A stretch of DNA of 64,000 nt from SFHK01 sp964554795 (lineage in GTDB: Bacteria; Bacillota; Clostridia; Christensenellales; Aristaeellaceae). The notes beneath the pieces were generated by a model. It made no database searches. It saw only the letters and a list, made by a program, of their open reading frames with translations, and had not been told where the DNA came from. The position numbers were made by a program, and so were the translations under genes. Below, in pieces: positions 8,877 to 17,882 of the stretch (its first letter is position 1; each line of letters begins with the position of its first letter). The stretch covers positions 1 through 64,000 of the forward strand of contig CAZKQB010000003.1 in the NCBI GenBank assembly GCA_964554795.1. The letters are read 5' to 3'.

Positions 8877-10730
8877 ATGAAGAAGATGCTCTCGATTGCT
8901 CTGTGCATGCTGCTGATTACGGCCTGCATGGCGAGCGCGGGTATGGCGGAGGAAACGGCGTTGAACACGCTGTATTCGTCCGAAATTTCCACGCTCAACT
9001 ATCTGACGACCTCTACAACCAAGGACTTCGCGGTTTCCGCCAACGTAATAGACACGCTGGTGGAATACGACCGGTACGGCAACATTCAGCCGTCGCTGGC
9101 AGAGAAATGGGAAATGTCTAAGGACGGACTTACGTGGACGTTCCACCTGCGCAAGGATGCGGTGTGGGTCAACGCAAAGGGCGAGGTTCAGGCGAATGTG
9201 ACGGCAAACGATTTCGTTTCCGCTGCGAAATATCTGCTGGACGACAAGAACGCCTCCAGCACCGCCGACCTGTTCTACGGCGTAGTTGCCGGCGCGAAGG
9301 AATACTATCAGAGCACCGTGCCTGCCGCCGAGGGCGAGGCCGCCAAGACGCCGCTTGACTTTGAAACCGTCGGCGTAAAGGCGCTGGACGACTACACGCT
9401 CCAGTATACGCTGGCTTATCCGTGCGCGTATTTCGAGAGCATGATGACCTATGTGTGCTTCATGCCCGTGTACGGCCCGTTCCTTGAGGAAAAGGGAGAC
9501 CGCTTCGGCGTGGCCGACGATGAGAACTCCATCCTGTACTGCGGCGCGTATATCCTCAGCGAGTTCAAGCCGCAGGAGGTGCGCGTGCTGTCCAAAAACC
9601 CGGCATACTGGGACAAGGACAACGTGAAGATCGAAACCATCCGCTCCACGTTCAACAAGGAAGCTTCCTCCATCGGCGCGGAGATGTATAAGCGCGGCGA
9701 AATCGATTCTGCAACCATCGACGTGACCACGGCGGCCTCTTGGCTGAAGGATCCCGAGACGGAGAAGCTCATTCGCCCCGTCAGGCAGACCAGCTTTTAC
9801 AGCTATTTCTACTGCCTGAACTTCGACGCGAACTTCGACGAGGCCTACGAGCCGGAAAACTGGACGAAGGCGGTCAACAACGAGGCCTTCCGCAAGTCGC
9901 TGTATCATGGCCTTGACCGCGTGAAGGCGATGCTGATCACCGAGCCTGACAACCCCGAAAGCATCATCTTCAACACCATCGTGCCACCGGACTTCGCCAC
10001 GCTAAACGGCGTCGATTACACGCTGCTGGGCGACCTGAAGGCCATCACCGAGCAGGGTACCGGCACATTTGACGAGGAAAAGGCGCTGACCTACAAGGCA
10101 CAGGCCATCGAAGAGCTGACCGCCGCGGGCGCGACGTTCCCTGTAAAGATCCTGCTTAAGTACAACCCGAGCGTGAGCGGCTGGGATAGCGAATGTCTGG
10201 TCATCGAGCAGCAGCTGGAGGCTCTGCTGGGCACGGATTACATCGACGTGATCGTTGAGGCAGGCCCGTCGGACGGCTTCCTCTCTGCAGTGCGCCGCAG
10301 TGGCAACTATGCGCTTCTCAAGTGCAACTGGGGCCCGGACTATGCCGACCCGCAGACCTTCCTTGATCCCTTCAAGAAGGGCAACAACTACGCCTTTATG
10401 GACAAGAGCGCCGACACGGAAGCGCTGGACTACTACTATGGTCTGGTTGAGGAAGCGAAGAACGAGGCCTTTGATCTCGCCGCGCGCTATGAAGCCTTCG
10501 CGAAGGCGGAAGCGTTCCTGATCAACCATGCCTACGTGATCCCCTTCGGCTTTGGCAACGGCGGCTATGTAGCATCCCGCATCGATCCGTTCACCTCGCA
10601 GTTTGCGTCCTACGGCTTTACCAACGAGCGCTACAAGGGCTCCGAGATGCTTTCTGAGCCGATGGACACCGACGCCTACTTCGACGCCTACGATCAGTGG
10701 ATCGAGGAGCGCGCGTCTCAGGCGAAGTAA
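8877..10730 (+). CDS. oligopeptide ABC transporter substrate-binding protein (OppA/DppA family)
   Basis: 617 residues, typical of solute-binding protein family 5. The N-terminus contains LITAC, an acceptable lipobox with cysteine 17, so it is probably a membrane-anchored lipoprotein; cleavage by signal peptidase I after GMA is the alternative. Family features include YDRYGNIQPSLAEKWEMS followed by GLTWTFHLRKDAVW. It binds peptides (or other elongated ligands) outside the cell and hands them to the two permeases encoded next. First gene of a five-gene transporter operon that ends in alanine racemase. Confidence 0.95.
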   Translation: MKKMLSIALCMLLITACMASAGMAEETALNTLYSSEISTLNYLTTSTTKDFAVSANVIDTLVEYDRYGNIQPSLAEKWEMSKDGLTWTFHLRKDAVWVNAKGEVQANVTANDFVSAAKYLLDDKNASSTADLFYGVVAGAKEYYQSTVPAAEGEAAKTPLDFETVGVKALDDYTLQYTLAYPCAYFESMMTYVCFMPVYGPFLEEKGDRFGVADDENSILYCGAYILSEFKPQEVRVLSKNPAYWDKDNVKIETIRSTFNKEASSIGAEMYKRGEIDSATIDVTTAASWLKDPETEKLIRPVRQTSFYSYFYCLNFDANFDEAYEPENWTKAVNNEAFRKSLYHGLDRVKAMLITEPDNPESIIFNTIVPPDFATLNGVDYTLLGDLKAITEQGTGTFDEEKALTYKAQAIEELTAAGATFPVKILLKYNPSVSGWDSECLVIEQQLEALLGTDYIDVIVEAGPSDGFLSAVRRSGNYALLKCNWGPDYADPQTFLDPFKKGNNYAFMDKSADTEALDYYYGLVEEAKNEAFDLAARYEAFAKAEAFLINHAYVIPFGFGNGGYVASRIDPFTSQFASYGFTNERYKGSEMLSEPMDTDAYFDAYDQWIEERASQAK

Positions 10731-10776
10731 CGGCTCCACCGCATTTGCGCGGTGTTGCCCATACTCCGGTTTCGCG

Positions 10777-10809
10777 CCCGGAGCGGCCGCCAAGTCGCGC
10801 CGCTCCGGG
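10777..10809 (+). promoter_or_regulatory. intercistronic hairpin after the peptide-binding protein gene
   Basis: An 11-bp GC-rich stem (10777-10787 with 10799-10809), no T-tract, in the 131-base gap between binding-protein and permease genes. A smaller stem (CACCGC/GCGGTG) precedes it. Likely a stability or partial-termination element giving excess binding protein. Confidence 0.55.
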
Positions 10810-10861
10810 TATTCGCGCATTCTACACACCCGGAAACACGCCCGGAAGGTTGTGAAATCCT

Positions 10862-11797
10862 TTGCTGAAATATTTTCTGAAGCGACTGCTGTCAGCCGTA
10901 TTCACGCTGGCAATCATTCTTACCATCGTGTTTTTTCTGCTTCGGCAGATGCCCATTGAGGGCTATTTTGATAACTTCGATAAGATGAGCGAGGCGGCGA
11001 TTCAGTCCAAGCTGCGTCAGATGGGTCTGAATGATCCGTTTTTCGTGCAGCTGAAGCGCTTTTTTACAGACCTGCTGCACGGAAATCTGGGCACCTCTGT
11101 CAAGTACCGTGCCGGTGAGTACGTGTCGGCCATTATTGCACAGAAGGCACCCATCTCCATCAAATTCGGTCTGGCTTCTATGCTGATCGCGCTGGTGCTC
11201 GGCGTGCCGCTGGGCACGGCTATGGCGCGCTCCAAAATCTGGGATCGGTTCGGCACCGTTTTTATCGTGCTTGTCAACGCCGTTCCTTCGGCGATTTATT
11301 ATGTATTCATTCAAATGTACGGCACCCAGCTGCTGGGCACGAAAATGCTGTTTGATAAGAACTTGCCTATCACGTGGATTTTGCCGCTGTTTTCAATGGC
11401 GCTGGGCAACATTGCCTATTACGCCATGTGGCTGAGGCGCTACATGGTGGACGAAATGACGCACGACTATGTGAAGCTCGCGCGCGCGAAGGGCGTTCCG
11501 ACGAAAAGAATCATGATGAAGCACGTGTTCCGCAACGCGATCGTGCCGATGATTCAGTATCTGCCTTCGTCGCTCCTGTACACCGTATGCGGTTCCATCT
11601 ATATTGAGTCGCTGTATTCCATTCCCGGCATGGGCGGCCTGCTGGTCGAGGTGATCAGCCTGCAGGATAATCCCATGGTGCAGGCGCTGGTGATGATCTT
11701 CTCGTGCATCGGCATTGTGGGCCTGCTGATCGGTGATTTGCTGATGGCGGTCATCGATCCTCGGATCAGCTTTGTGAAAAAGGAGGGATCGCGCTGA
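10862..11797 (+). CDS. oligopeptide ABC transporter permease (OppB/DppB type)
   Basis: 311 residues starting at a TTG (10862) with GGAAGG 11 bases upstream. The N-terminal membrane anchor, a periplasm-facing loop containing GNLGTSVKYRAG, and the EAA docking motif (YVKLARAKGVPTKRI) match the B-type permease. It forms half of the membrane channel. Its stop overlaps the start of the C-type permease by one base (TGATG). Confidence 0.95.
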   Translation: MLKYFLKRLLSAVFTLAIILTIVFFLLRQMPIEGYFDNFDKMSEAAIQSKLRQMGLNDPFFVQLKRFFTDLLHGNLGTSVKYRAGEYVSAIIAQKAPISIKFGLASMLIALVLGVPLGTAMARSKIWDRFGTVFIVLVNAVPSAIYYVFIQMYGTQLLGTKMLFDKNLPITWILPLFSMALGNIAYYAMWLRRYMVDEMTHDYVKLARAKGVPTKRIMMKHVFRNAIVPMIQYLPSSLLYTVCGSIYIESLYSIPGMGGLLVEVISLQDNPMVQALVMIFSCIGIVGLLIGDLLMAVIDPRISFVKKEGSR

Positions 11798-13185
11798 TGA
11801 AAAGCATGGCAGACCGCGCCGCGGGCCGCGTGGAGGCGGGCGTGCAGGCAGATGAACGCTTTGGATTCGCACCCTACGATCCCGACGCCGCAGAGCGCGG
11901 CGGCTATTCCGATTATTCCTACTGGGGCAGCACGCTGCGCGCCTTTTTGAAAAACCGGGTCGCACTGCTTCTGCTTCTGCTGCTGGTGATGCTGCTGGTC
12001 TTCACGTTCATTCAGCCGTACCTTCCCGGGCAGTACGATGCGAACCTGATCAACAATTATCCGGCCACGGGCCTTCAGGTGAACAACATGAGCCCGTCGC
12101 TGCACAATGTGAGCGGCACGGTGCCTGCGGACACGCTTCTGCGCTGCACCGAGGTGAAGGGACTGGACGGCTGGTACGCCGTGACGAACGAGATTCTTAC
12201 CATTCCGAAGCGGACAGACTTCACCGTGCTTGCGTACGGCGATCAATGGTGTCGTGTTTCCTACAAGGGGCAGGAGGGCTTCGTGAAGAATCAGCGGTTC
12301 AAGCTGCCGGACGACCCGACGCAGACGCCCTATGAGGCCAAATGCAATTTCCCGCTGAGCCTGTTTTTCGAAAGCGCCGATTATACGAATGCGGACGTCA
12401 ACTCCGGCGGCTATGTATACGTGCGCTGCGCGGACGTGAACGAGCCGGAGGACGGCATGCTGCGCACAAAGGCCGAAACGAAGCTGTATGCCTTCCCGTC
12501 AACCCACGGCTTCCTGTTCGGCACTAATTCCATCGGGCAGGACCTGTGGGCGCGCGTGTGGAGCGGCACCCGCACGAGCCTGTATATCGGCTTCATGGTT
12601 GCGCTTACGGAGGCGCTGATTGGCATTGTTGTGGGCATTATCTGGGGCTACGTGCGCGCGCTTGACCGCATCCTGACCGAGGTCTACAACGTGCTGGATA
12701 ACATTCCGACCACCATTGTCCTGATTCTGATTGCCTACATCATGAGCCCGTCGGTAAGCACGCTGATTTTCGCCATGTGTATGACGCGTTGGATGGGCAT
12801 GGCGCGCTTCATTCGCAACCAGATAATTATTATCCGCGACCGCGATTACAACATTGCCTCTCGCTGTCTGGGTGCGGATTCCCGGCAGATCATGATGAAA
12901 AATCTGCTGCCCTACATGGTATCCGTCATCATGCTGCGCATGGCGCTGGCCATTCCCGGCGCGATTGGCAGCGAGGTGTTCATCACCTATATCGGCCTTG
13001 GCGTGCCCCTGGACACGCCGTCGCTGGGCAACCTGATCAACGAGGGACGCAAGCTGTTTGCGGGCGCGCCGGCGCTTCGCTATCAGCTGTTTTTCCCGAC
13101 GATTATCCTTTCGCTGGTCACGGTATCCTTCTATATCATCGGAAATGTCTTTGCCGATGCGGCTGATCCCAAGAATCACGTGTAG
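11797..13185 (+). CDS. oligopeptide ABC transporter permease (OppC/DppC type) with a large extracytoplasmic insertion
   Basis: 462 residues, about 150 longer than usual OppC. After the first membrane segment (about 54-73) comes an inserted outside domain (about 77-235) before the conserved GTNSIGQDLWARVWSGTRTS. Within it, residues about 126-165 (GWYAVTNEILTIPKRTDFTV, then WCRVSYKGQEGFV) read like a bacterial SH3 domain, a fold often used for cell-wall or peptide contacts. The EAA docking motif (NIASRCLGADSRQIMMKN) is intact. The insertion may help gather ligand near the wall; this is inference from the fold pattern. Confidence 0.9.
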   Translation: MKSMADRAAGRVEAGVQADERFGFAPYDPDAAERGGYSDYSYWGSTLRAFLKNRVALLLLLLLVMLLVFTFIQPYLPGQYDANLINNYPATGLQVNNMSPSLHNVSGTVPADTLLRCTEVKGLDGWYAVTNEILTIPKRTDFTVLAYGDQWCRVSYKGQEGFVKNQRFKLPDDPTQTPYEAKCNFPLSLFFESADYTNADVNSGGYVYVRCADVNEPEDGMLRTKAETKLYAFPSTHGFLFGTNSIGQDLWARVWSGTRTSLYIGFMVALTEALIGIVVGIIWGYVRALDRILTEVYNVLDNIPTTIVLILIAYIMSPSVSTLIFAMCMTRWMGMARFIRNQIIIIRDRDYNIASRCLGADSRQIMMKNLLPYMVSVIMLRMALAIPGAIGSEVFITYIGLGVPLDTPSLGNLINEGRKLFAGAPALRYQLFFPTIILSLVTVSFYIIGNVFADAADPKNHV

Positions 13186-13200
13186 GAAAGGAGCGTTCGC

Positions 13201-14241
13201 ATGCCAGAACCCATCTTATCCGTTCGAAACCTGAACGTGAAGTTTTCTCTGCGCGGTCAGACGCTCCACGCCATCCGCGATGTGTCGCTGGATGTGATGC
13301 GCGGCGAGAGTCTCGCAATCGTGGGTGAAAGCGGGAGCGGAAAAAGCGTATTTGTGAAATCGTTCATGGGGCTGAACGACAAAAACGGCTGGATCGACTC
13401 CGGCGACATCTTCTACGAGGGGAAAAACCTCGCTGCCCTGAAAACCGAAAAGGAGTGGGGCGCCATTCGCGGCGGCGAAATTGCCATGGTTATGCAGGAT
13501 CCCATGACGAGCCTGAACCCGCTGATGACCATCGGCGCGCAGATTCTGGAGGCCATCGAGCTGCATCAGCATCTGCACGGCGCGGAGGCGAAGAAGGCCA
13601 TGCTGGACATTCTCTGCGACGTGGGCATTTCCGATGCGGAAAAGCGCGCGCGGCAGTATCCGCACGAGTTTTCCGGCGGCATGCGACAGCGCGTGGTTAT
13701 CGCCGTGGCTGTAGCCTGCAGGCCGAAAATCCTCATCTGCGACGAGCCAACGACGGCGTTGGACGTGACCATTCAGGCGCAGATTCTGAGGCTCATCAAA
13801 AGCCTTATTTCGAAATATCACCTGACGGCGATTTACATCACCCACGATCTGGGCGTGGTGGCCAACGTGGCGGAGCGCATCTGTGTGATGTACGGCGGCG
13901 ACATTCTTGAAATCGGCACGGCGGAGGAGGTTTTCTATAATCCGCAGCATCCGTACACATGGGCGCTTCTGTCGTCGCTGCCGCAGCTGGGCGTGAAGGG
14001 CGAAAAGCTGTTCGCCATTCGCGGCACGCCGCCGAATCTGTTTGGAGAGATCAAGGGCGACCCGTTTGCACCGCGCAATCCCTATGCGCTGAAGATTGAC
14101 TACGAGGAGCGCCCGCCGTTTTTCGAGGTTTCGCCCACTCATAAGGTGCGTACATGGCTGCTCGATCCTCGCGCGCCCAAGGTAGAGAGGCCGGAGATCA
14201 TTCGCAAGCTCTCCGAAAGGAGGTTGACGGAAAATGGCTGA
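13201..14241 (+). CDS. oligopeptide ABC transporter ATP-binding protein (OppD/DppD type)
   Basis: 346 residues. Walker A (GESGSGKS), the Q-loop segment MVMQDPMTSLNP, the ABC signature FSGGMRQR and Walker B ILICDEPTTALD are intact, and the C-terminal oligopeptide-transporter extension (HPYTWALLSSLPQ onward) is present. That extension normally carries an iron-sulphur-binding cysteine cluster in some homologues; no such cluster is seen here. Partner of the OppF-type ATPase that overlaps it by 8 bases. AAAGGAG ribosome site 7 bases before the ATG. Confidence 0.95.
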   Translation: MPEPILSVRNLNVKFSLRGQTLHAIRDVSLDVMRGESLAIVGESGSGKSVFVKSFMGLNDKNGWIDSGDIFYEGKNLAALKTEKEWGAIRGGEIAMVMQDPMTSLNPLMTIGAQILEAIELHQHLHGAEAKKAMLDILCDVGISDAEKRARQYPHEFSGGMRQRVVIAVAVACRPKILICDEPTTALDVTIQAQILRLIKSLISKYHLTAIYITHDLGVVANVAERICVMYGGDILEIGTAEEVFYNPQHPYTWALLSSLPQLGVKGEKLFAIRGTPPNLFGEIKGDPFAPRNPYALKIDYEERPPFFEVSPTHKVRTWLLDPRAPKVERPEIIRKLSERRLTENG

Positions 14242-15151
14242 AAAGCTGCTGGAGATTAAGAATCTGTCCGTGCGCTTCGGCCGCCGCCGCAGGTCGTTCA
14301 CCGCCGTGGACGACGTGAGCTTTGACATTTACCGCGGCGAAACCTTCGGCCTCGTCGGCGAAAGTGGCAGCGGAAAGACCACCATTGGCCGCGCGATCAT
14401 CCGCGTGTGCCAGGCCTCCGAGGGTGAAATTCTGTATCGCGGCGAGCGCATCAGCGGAAAGATTCCCAAATCGCTCGACCGGGCGCTGACGAGAAGAATT
14501 CAGATGATTTTCCAGGATCCCATGGCGTCCCTGAACGAGCGCGCCAAGGTGAGCTATATCGTGTCTGAGGGCATTTACCGCAGCGACGGAAAGCGCGAAC
14601 GAGCCGAAAAGGTTAGTCAGGCGCTGCGCGACGTGGGGTTGCTCCCGGAGTTTGCAGGGCGTTTTCCGCATGAGTTTTCCGGCGGTCAGCGTCAGCGCAT
14701 CGGTATTGCGCGCGCGCTGGTGATGCAGCCGGAATTCATCATCGCCGACGAGCCGATCAGCGCGCTGGACGTATCCATTCGTGCGCAGGTGCTGAACCTA
14801 CTGAGCGAGCTTCAAAGGGAGCGTGGACTGACGTACCTGTTTATCTCCCATGACTTGAGCGTGATGCGCTTCATCTGCGACCGCATTGCTGTAATTCATC
14901 TGGGCAAGATTGTGGAGCTTGCGGATACGGAGATGCTATTTCAGCATCCGCTGCACCCGTACACCCGCGCGCTGCTCTCTGCTGTGCCCATGCCGGATCC
15001 TATCGGCGAGAGAAGCAAGCGTCTGCTGGTATACGATCCATCGTGCCATGATTACTCGGAGGACAAACCTGCGTTCATCGAAATTGAGCCGGGGCACTTT
15101 GTCTATGCCAACCGGAAGGAACAGAACGAGTACAAGGAGATGCTTTCGTGA
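14234..15151 (+). CDS. oligopeptide ABC transporter ATP-binding protein (OppF/DppF type)
   Basis: 305 residues with Walker A (GESGSGKTT), MIFQDPMASLNE, FSGGQRQRIGIAR and Walker B IIADEPISALD. It pairs with the OppD-type ATPase to power the importer. The stop codon overlaps the GTG start of alanine racemase (GTGA), so racemase synthesis is coupled to transporter synthesis. Confidence 0.95.
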   Translation: MAEKLLEIKNLSVRFGRRRRSFTAVDDVSFDIYRGETFGLVGESGSGKTTIGRAIIRVCQASEGEILYRGERISGKIPKSLDRALTRRIQMIFQDPMASLNERAKVSYIVSEGIYRSDGKRERAEKVSQALRDVGLLPEFAGRFPHEFSGGQRQRIGIARALVMQPEFIIADEPISALDVSIRAQVLNLLSELQRERGLTYLFISHDLSVMRFICDRIAVIHLGKIVELADTEMLFQHPLHPYTRALLSAVPMPDPIGERSKRLLVYDPSCHDYSEDKPAFIEIEPGHFVYANRKEQNEYKEMLS

Positions 15152-16278
15152 AATACGAGGAGGCCGTGAGTCGCTGCTGGGCAGAAATTGATGTGGATGC
15201 GCTGGTGGAGAACTACCGCACGGCGCGCGGCATGCTCGCACCGGGCTGCGAGCTGATTTGCGTTTTGAAGGCGAACGCCTATGGACTGGGGGCGCGGCAG
15301 ACGGCGAAAATTCTGCGCGCCGAGGGCGCAAAAACCTTCGCCGTGGCCTGCGTGAGCGAGGCCGAGGAGGTTCTGGACGAGGTTGCGGATGCCGACGTGC
15401 TGGTGCTTGGCCTTGCGGGCGACGCGGATGCAGAGCGCGCGATTCGACGCGGAATTCTTCTGACGGCGTTTTCTGCGGCCAGCGCCGCCGCCATTTCTGC
15501 TGCAGCCGAGCGCGCCGGAAAAACGGCGCGCGTGCACGGAAAGCTTGAAACCGGTCTGCATCGGCTGGGCTTCGGCTCGGAAGACGTGGGCGCGCTGATT
15601 GCGCTGGCAAAGCATCCGCTGGTGAGGCTGGAGGGCGTGTTTACCCACCTTGCGCTTCGAACCCGCGAGGGCGACGAGGCGCAGTTTGCCGCCTTCGACC
15701 GTGCTTGCGCAGCACTAAAGGAAGCGGGCATTCGCGACTACATTCCCCATGCCTGCGATTCCATCGGCATGGTGCGCTATCCCGAACGCCATATGGGCGC
15801 GGTGCGTATCGGCGCGTGGCTGTACGGCGTGTGCCCGTATCGCTATGCGCACCCGGAGCGCTGCCGCGCTGTGGTTACGCTGAAGGCGCGCGTTGCCCAG
15901 CTTCGTACGCTGCCTGCCGGCGAATGCGTCGGCTATGACGATGAGCATCCGCTTACTCATGATGCACGCGTTGCAACGCTGTCTGCCGGCTATGTGGATG
16001 GCTTCCCGCGCTTCAACGGGATGGGCGAGGTCTGTATCCGCGGCCGTCGCGCGCCCGTGCTCGGACTCGTGTGCATGGATCAGATGATGGTGGATGTAAC
16101 CGGTATCCCGGAGGTGTCCGAGGGCGACGAGGCCATCCTGCTCGGCGGCCCGATCACTGTGGACGAATACGCCGCTACGGCCGCCATGAATCGGAATGAG
16201 GCGCTCAGCCGCATCGGTAAGCGCGTGCCCCGCGTATACCTTCGAAGGCACGCGGAGCCGGTCATCCGCATGCCTTAA
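15148..16278 (+). CDS. alr: alanine racemase
   Basis: 376 residues, full length. PLP lysine 41 lies in VLKANAYGLG, the second-subunit catalytic tyrosine in SAGYVDGFPR near residue 280, and the CMDQMMVDVT segment closes the active site. It converts L-alanine to D-alanine for peptidoglycan. It starts at a GTG inside the end of the OppF-type gene. Being the last gene of a peptide-import operon suggests that imported peptides, perhaps cell-wall muropeptides, supply alanine that is then racemised. It could also be a catabolic rather than biosynthetic copy. Confidence 0.95.
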   Translation: MKYEEAVSRCWAEIDVDALVENYRTARGMLAPGCELICVLKANAYGLGARQTAKILRAEGAKTFAVACVSEAEEVLDEVADADVLVLGLAGDADAERAIRRGILLTAFSAASAAAISAAAERAGKTARVHGKLETGLHRLGFGSEDVGALIALAKHPLVRLEGVFTHLALRTREGDEAQFAAFDRACAALKEAGIRDYIPHACDSIGMVRYPERHMGAVRIGAWLYGVCPYRYAHPERCRAVVTLKARVAQLRTLPAGECVGYDDEHPLTHDARVATLSAGYVDGFPRFNGMGEVCIRGRRAPVLGLVCMDQMMVDVTGIPEVSEGDEAILLGGPITVDEYAATAAMNRNEALSRIGKRVPRVYLRRHAEPVIRMP

Positions 16279-16668
16279 GATCGCCCCCTTGTGAAAAAAC
16301 GAACAGCTCCCTGCCGGTCATCCGGGGGGAGCTCTCTGCAAGGTGCTATAACGATTTTTCTCTAAAATTGCGCGAGCCTGCCGTACACGCCGCTGGGTTC
16401 GATTGAAGCTCGAGAGGATTTAGGCCCTCTTGCGCTCTTTCATGCGTCTGCCCGCGCGCTTCAAGCATTCGCGTCAATCCGCGCGCATGTGCATATATCC
16501 ATATATGGACTGAAGTCGGATTCGCTCGCAAAATATTTGGCATTTTTGTGTCATTAGTTTACTGCTTTATTCATAAAGTCGTAAACGAAAGAAGCGAAAA
16601 AGACGGGAACTTATGGTACAATGGAGAAGTCAAATACGTGCTTTGATCAAATGAATGGAGGTTGGAAT
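16279..16668 (+). promoter_or_regulatory. intergenic region with the SH3b-protein promoter
   Basis: 390 bases. A short stem (AGCTCCC 16305-16311 with GGGAGCT 16327-16333) may end the Opp-alr transcript weakly. The 16490-16610 part is AT-rich. An extended minus-10 element (TGGTACAAT, 16614-16622) without a good minus-35 probably drives the next gene. The open frame begins at 16621, but GGAGG before the ATG at 16669 marks the real start. Confidence 0.5.
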
Positions 16669-17385
16669 ATGAAAAAGAAATTGATGATCGTTCTCTCTCT
16701 CATGTGCATTCTGGCGCTGACGGTTCCGGCGTTTGTGAGCGCCGAAACTGTGAAGACCGCTGTAAACGGCGGTTCTCTGCGCCTGCGCAAGAAGGCCACC
16801 ACCAGCTCCGCAACCGTTGGCTTCGTTGAGGATGGCGATCATATCGACGTGCTTTCCAAGGGCAGCATCTGGTCGAAGGTTGAAACCGATTCCGGCAAGG
16901 TCGGCTACATCAAGACCCTTTACATCAAGGGCGCCGGTAGCGCCTATGCCAGCGGCACCACCTATACGGCTCGCAAGACCGGCAAGACTACGGCGTCCGT
17001 GAACATGCGCGGCGGCGCGACTACCTCGAGCGGCATCATCAAGACGCTGGCCAAGGGCACGAAGGTTACCATTCTGGGCACGAACGGCAGCTTCTATCTG
17101 GTTTCCACCAGCAACGGTACCCAGGGCTTCGTAAGCAAGAAGTATGTTTCCACCAGCGGCTCCAGCACGACGACCTCCACCACCCAGTATGCCCGCGTAA
17201 CCGGCAAGGTTGTCAATATGCGTGCCGGCGCCGGCACCAAGTATAAGATCGTCACGGCGCTGACGAAGGGCACCGAAGTTAAGATTCTCAGCACCAGCAA
17301 CTCCAAATGGTGGGAGGTCAGCTACACTGGCAACGGCAAAACCTATACCGGCTATATGTCCACCAGCTATCTGAAGAGAAAGTAA
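16669..17385 (+). CDS. exported protein with three bacterial SH3 domains
   Basis: 238 residues from the ATG at 16669. An export signal (MKKKLMIVLSLMCILALTVP, cleavage after VSA likely) precedes three SH3b repeats: GGSLRLRKKATTSSATVGFV, SVNMRGGATTSSGIIKTLAK and VVNMRAGAGTKYKIVTALTK, separated by Ser/Thr-rich linkers. SH3b domains usually bind cell-wall peptide stems; no catalytic domain is attached, so the protein may be a wall-bound scaffold or sensor. Similar proteins are encoded at 52489 and, partly, 48278 in this window. Monocistronic, ending in a strong terminator. Confidence 0.88.
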   Translation: MKKKLMIVLSLMCILALTVPAFVSAETVKTAVNGGSLRLRKKATTSSATVGFVEDGDHIDVLSKGSIWSKVETDSGKVGYIKTLYIKGAGSAYASGTTYTARKTGKTTASVNMRGGATTSSGIIKTLAKGTKVTILGTNGSFYLVSTSNGTQGFVSKKYVSTSGSSTTTSTTQYARVTGKVVNMRAGAGTKYKIVTALTKGTEVKILSTSNSKWWEVSYTGNGKTYTGYMSTSYLKRK

Positions 17386-17400
17386 GCAGTAGCCATTCAT

Positions 17401-17448
17401 AAAAGGGGCTTCGTTTCCTCCGTTGATTCGGAGGACGAAGCTCCTTTT
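17401..17448. terminator. bidirectional terminator
   Basis: A long stem pairing AAAAGGGGCTTCGT with ACGAAGCTCCTTTT, with an inner TCCTCCG/CGGAGGA stem. It separates the plus-strand SH3b gene from the converging minus-strand cyclase operon; A- and T-rich flanks allow it to work in both directions. Confidence 0.85.
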
Positions 17449-17487
17449 GCTGTATGCTTTTTGCCGGCCCAGTTTCCTTCTGCGAGT

Positions 17488-17877
17488 CTACGGGAGCACG
17501 CGCGCGAGGGGCAGTCCTCTTGCGCCGTCAACCTTGGCCAGAGTCAGCTGCATCTGGTCGCCGTTCTCGTTCGGTCCGGTGAATGCCAGCGCGATATGCA
17601 CCAGCCGCCGCGCGCCGTCCGTGCAGTGAGACAGACCGACGTAGCGCAGACTTCGCTCTCCGGCGGCAATCGCAGACAGCTGCTTTTCGCGTGCAAACAG
17701 GTCCATGTAGGCTTTTCTGTCTTCCTCACGATAGAGCCTGCAGCTCTGCTCGATCAGCTCAGACAGCACGCCTCTTCCCGGAATCTGTCCGAACCCGCAC
17801 TTCAGAACCTCGTAGGTATTCTTCGTCAGGTTTGCTGCGATGCACACGTCGTACATTGCTGTGATGGCCGCGTACAT
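17488..17877 (-). CDS. small PAS-like protein coupled to the diguanylate cyclase gene
   Basis: 129 residues, cytoplasmic, no signal peptide. Its start lies 5 bases after the stop of the cyclase gene and lacks its own strong ribosome site, so translation is probably coupled. The opening AANLTKNTYEVLKCGFGQIP resembles the first strands of PAS-like sensor domains found in clostridial GGDEF proteins, and the final 60 residues could complete such a fold (VHIALAFTGPNENGDQMQLT). It is in a different frame from the cyclase and is not a simple read-through. It may act as a detached sensor or regulator; the function is unknown. Confidence 0.6.
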   Translation of the reverse strand: MYAAITAMYDVCIAANLTKNTYEVLKCGFGQIPGRGVLSELIEQSCRLYREEDRKAYMDLFAREKQLSAIAAGERSLRYVGLSHCTDGARRLVHIALAFTGPNENGDQMQLTLAKVDGARGLPLARVLP

Positions 17878-17882
17878 GCGCT

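Noticed and set aside
8706..9908. 400-codon minus-strand open frame opposite the peptide-binding protein gene
   Set aside because: Shadow frame caused by codon bias; Arg/Val/His-rich, no ribosome site, and the plus-strand protein is a clear OppA homologue.
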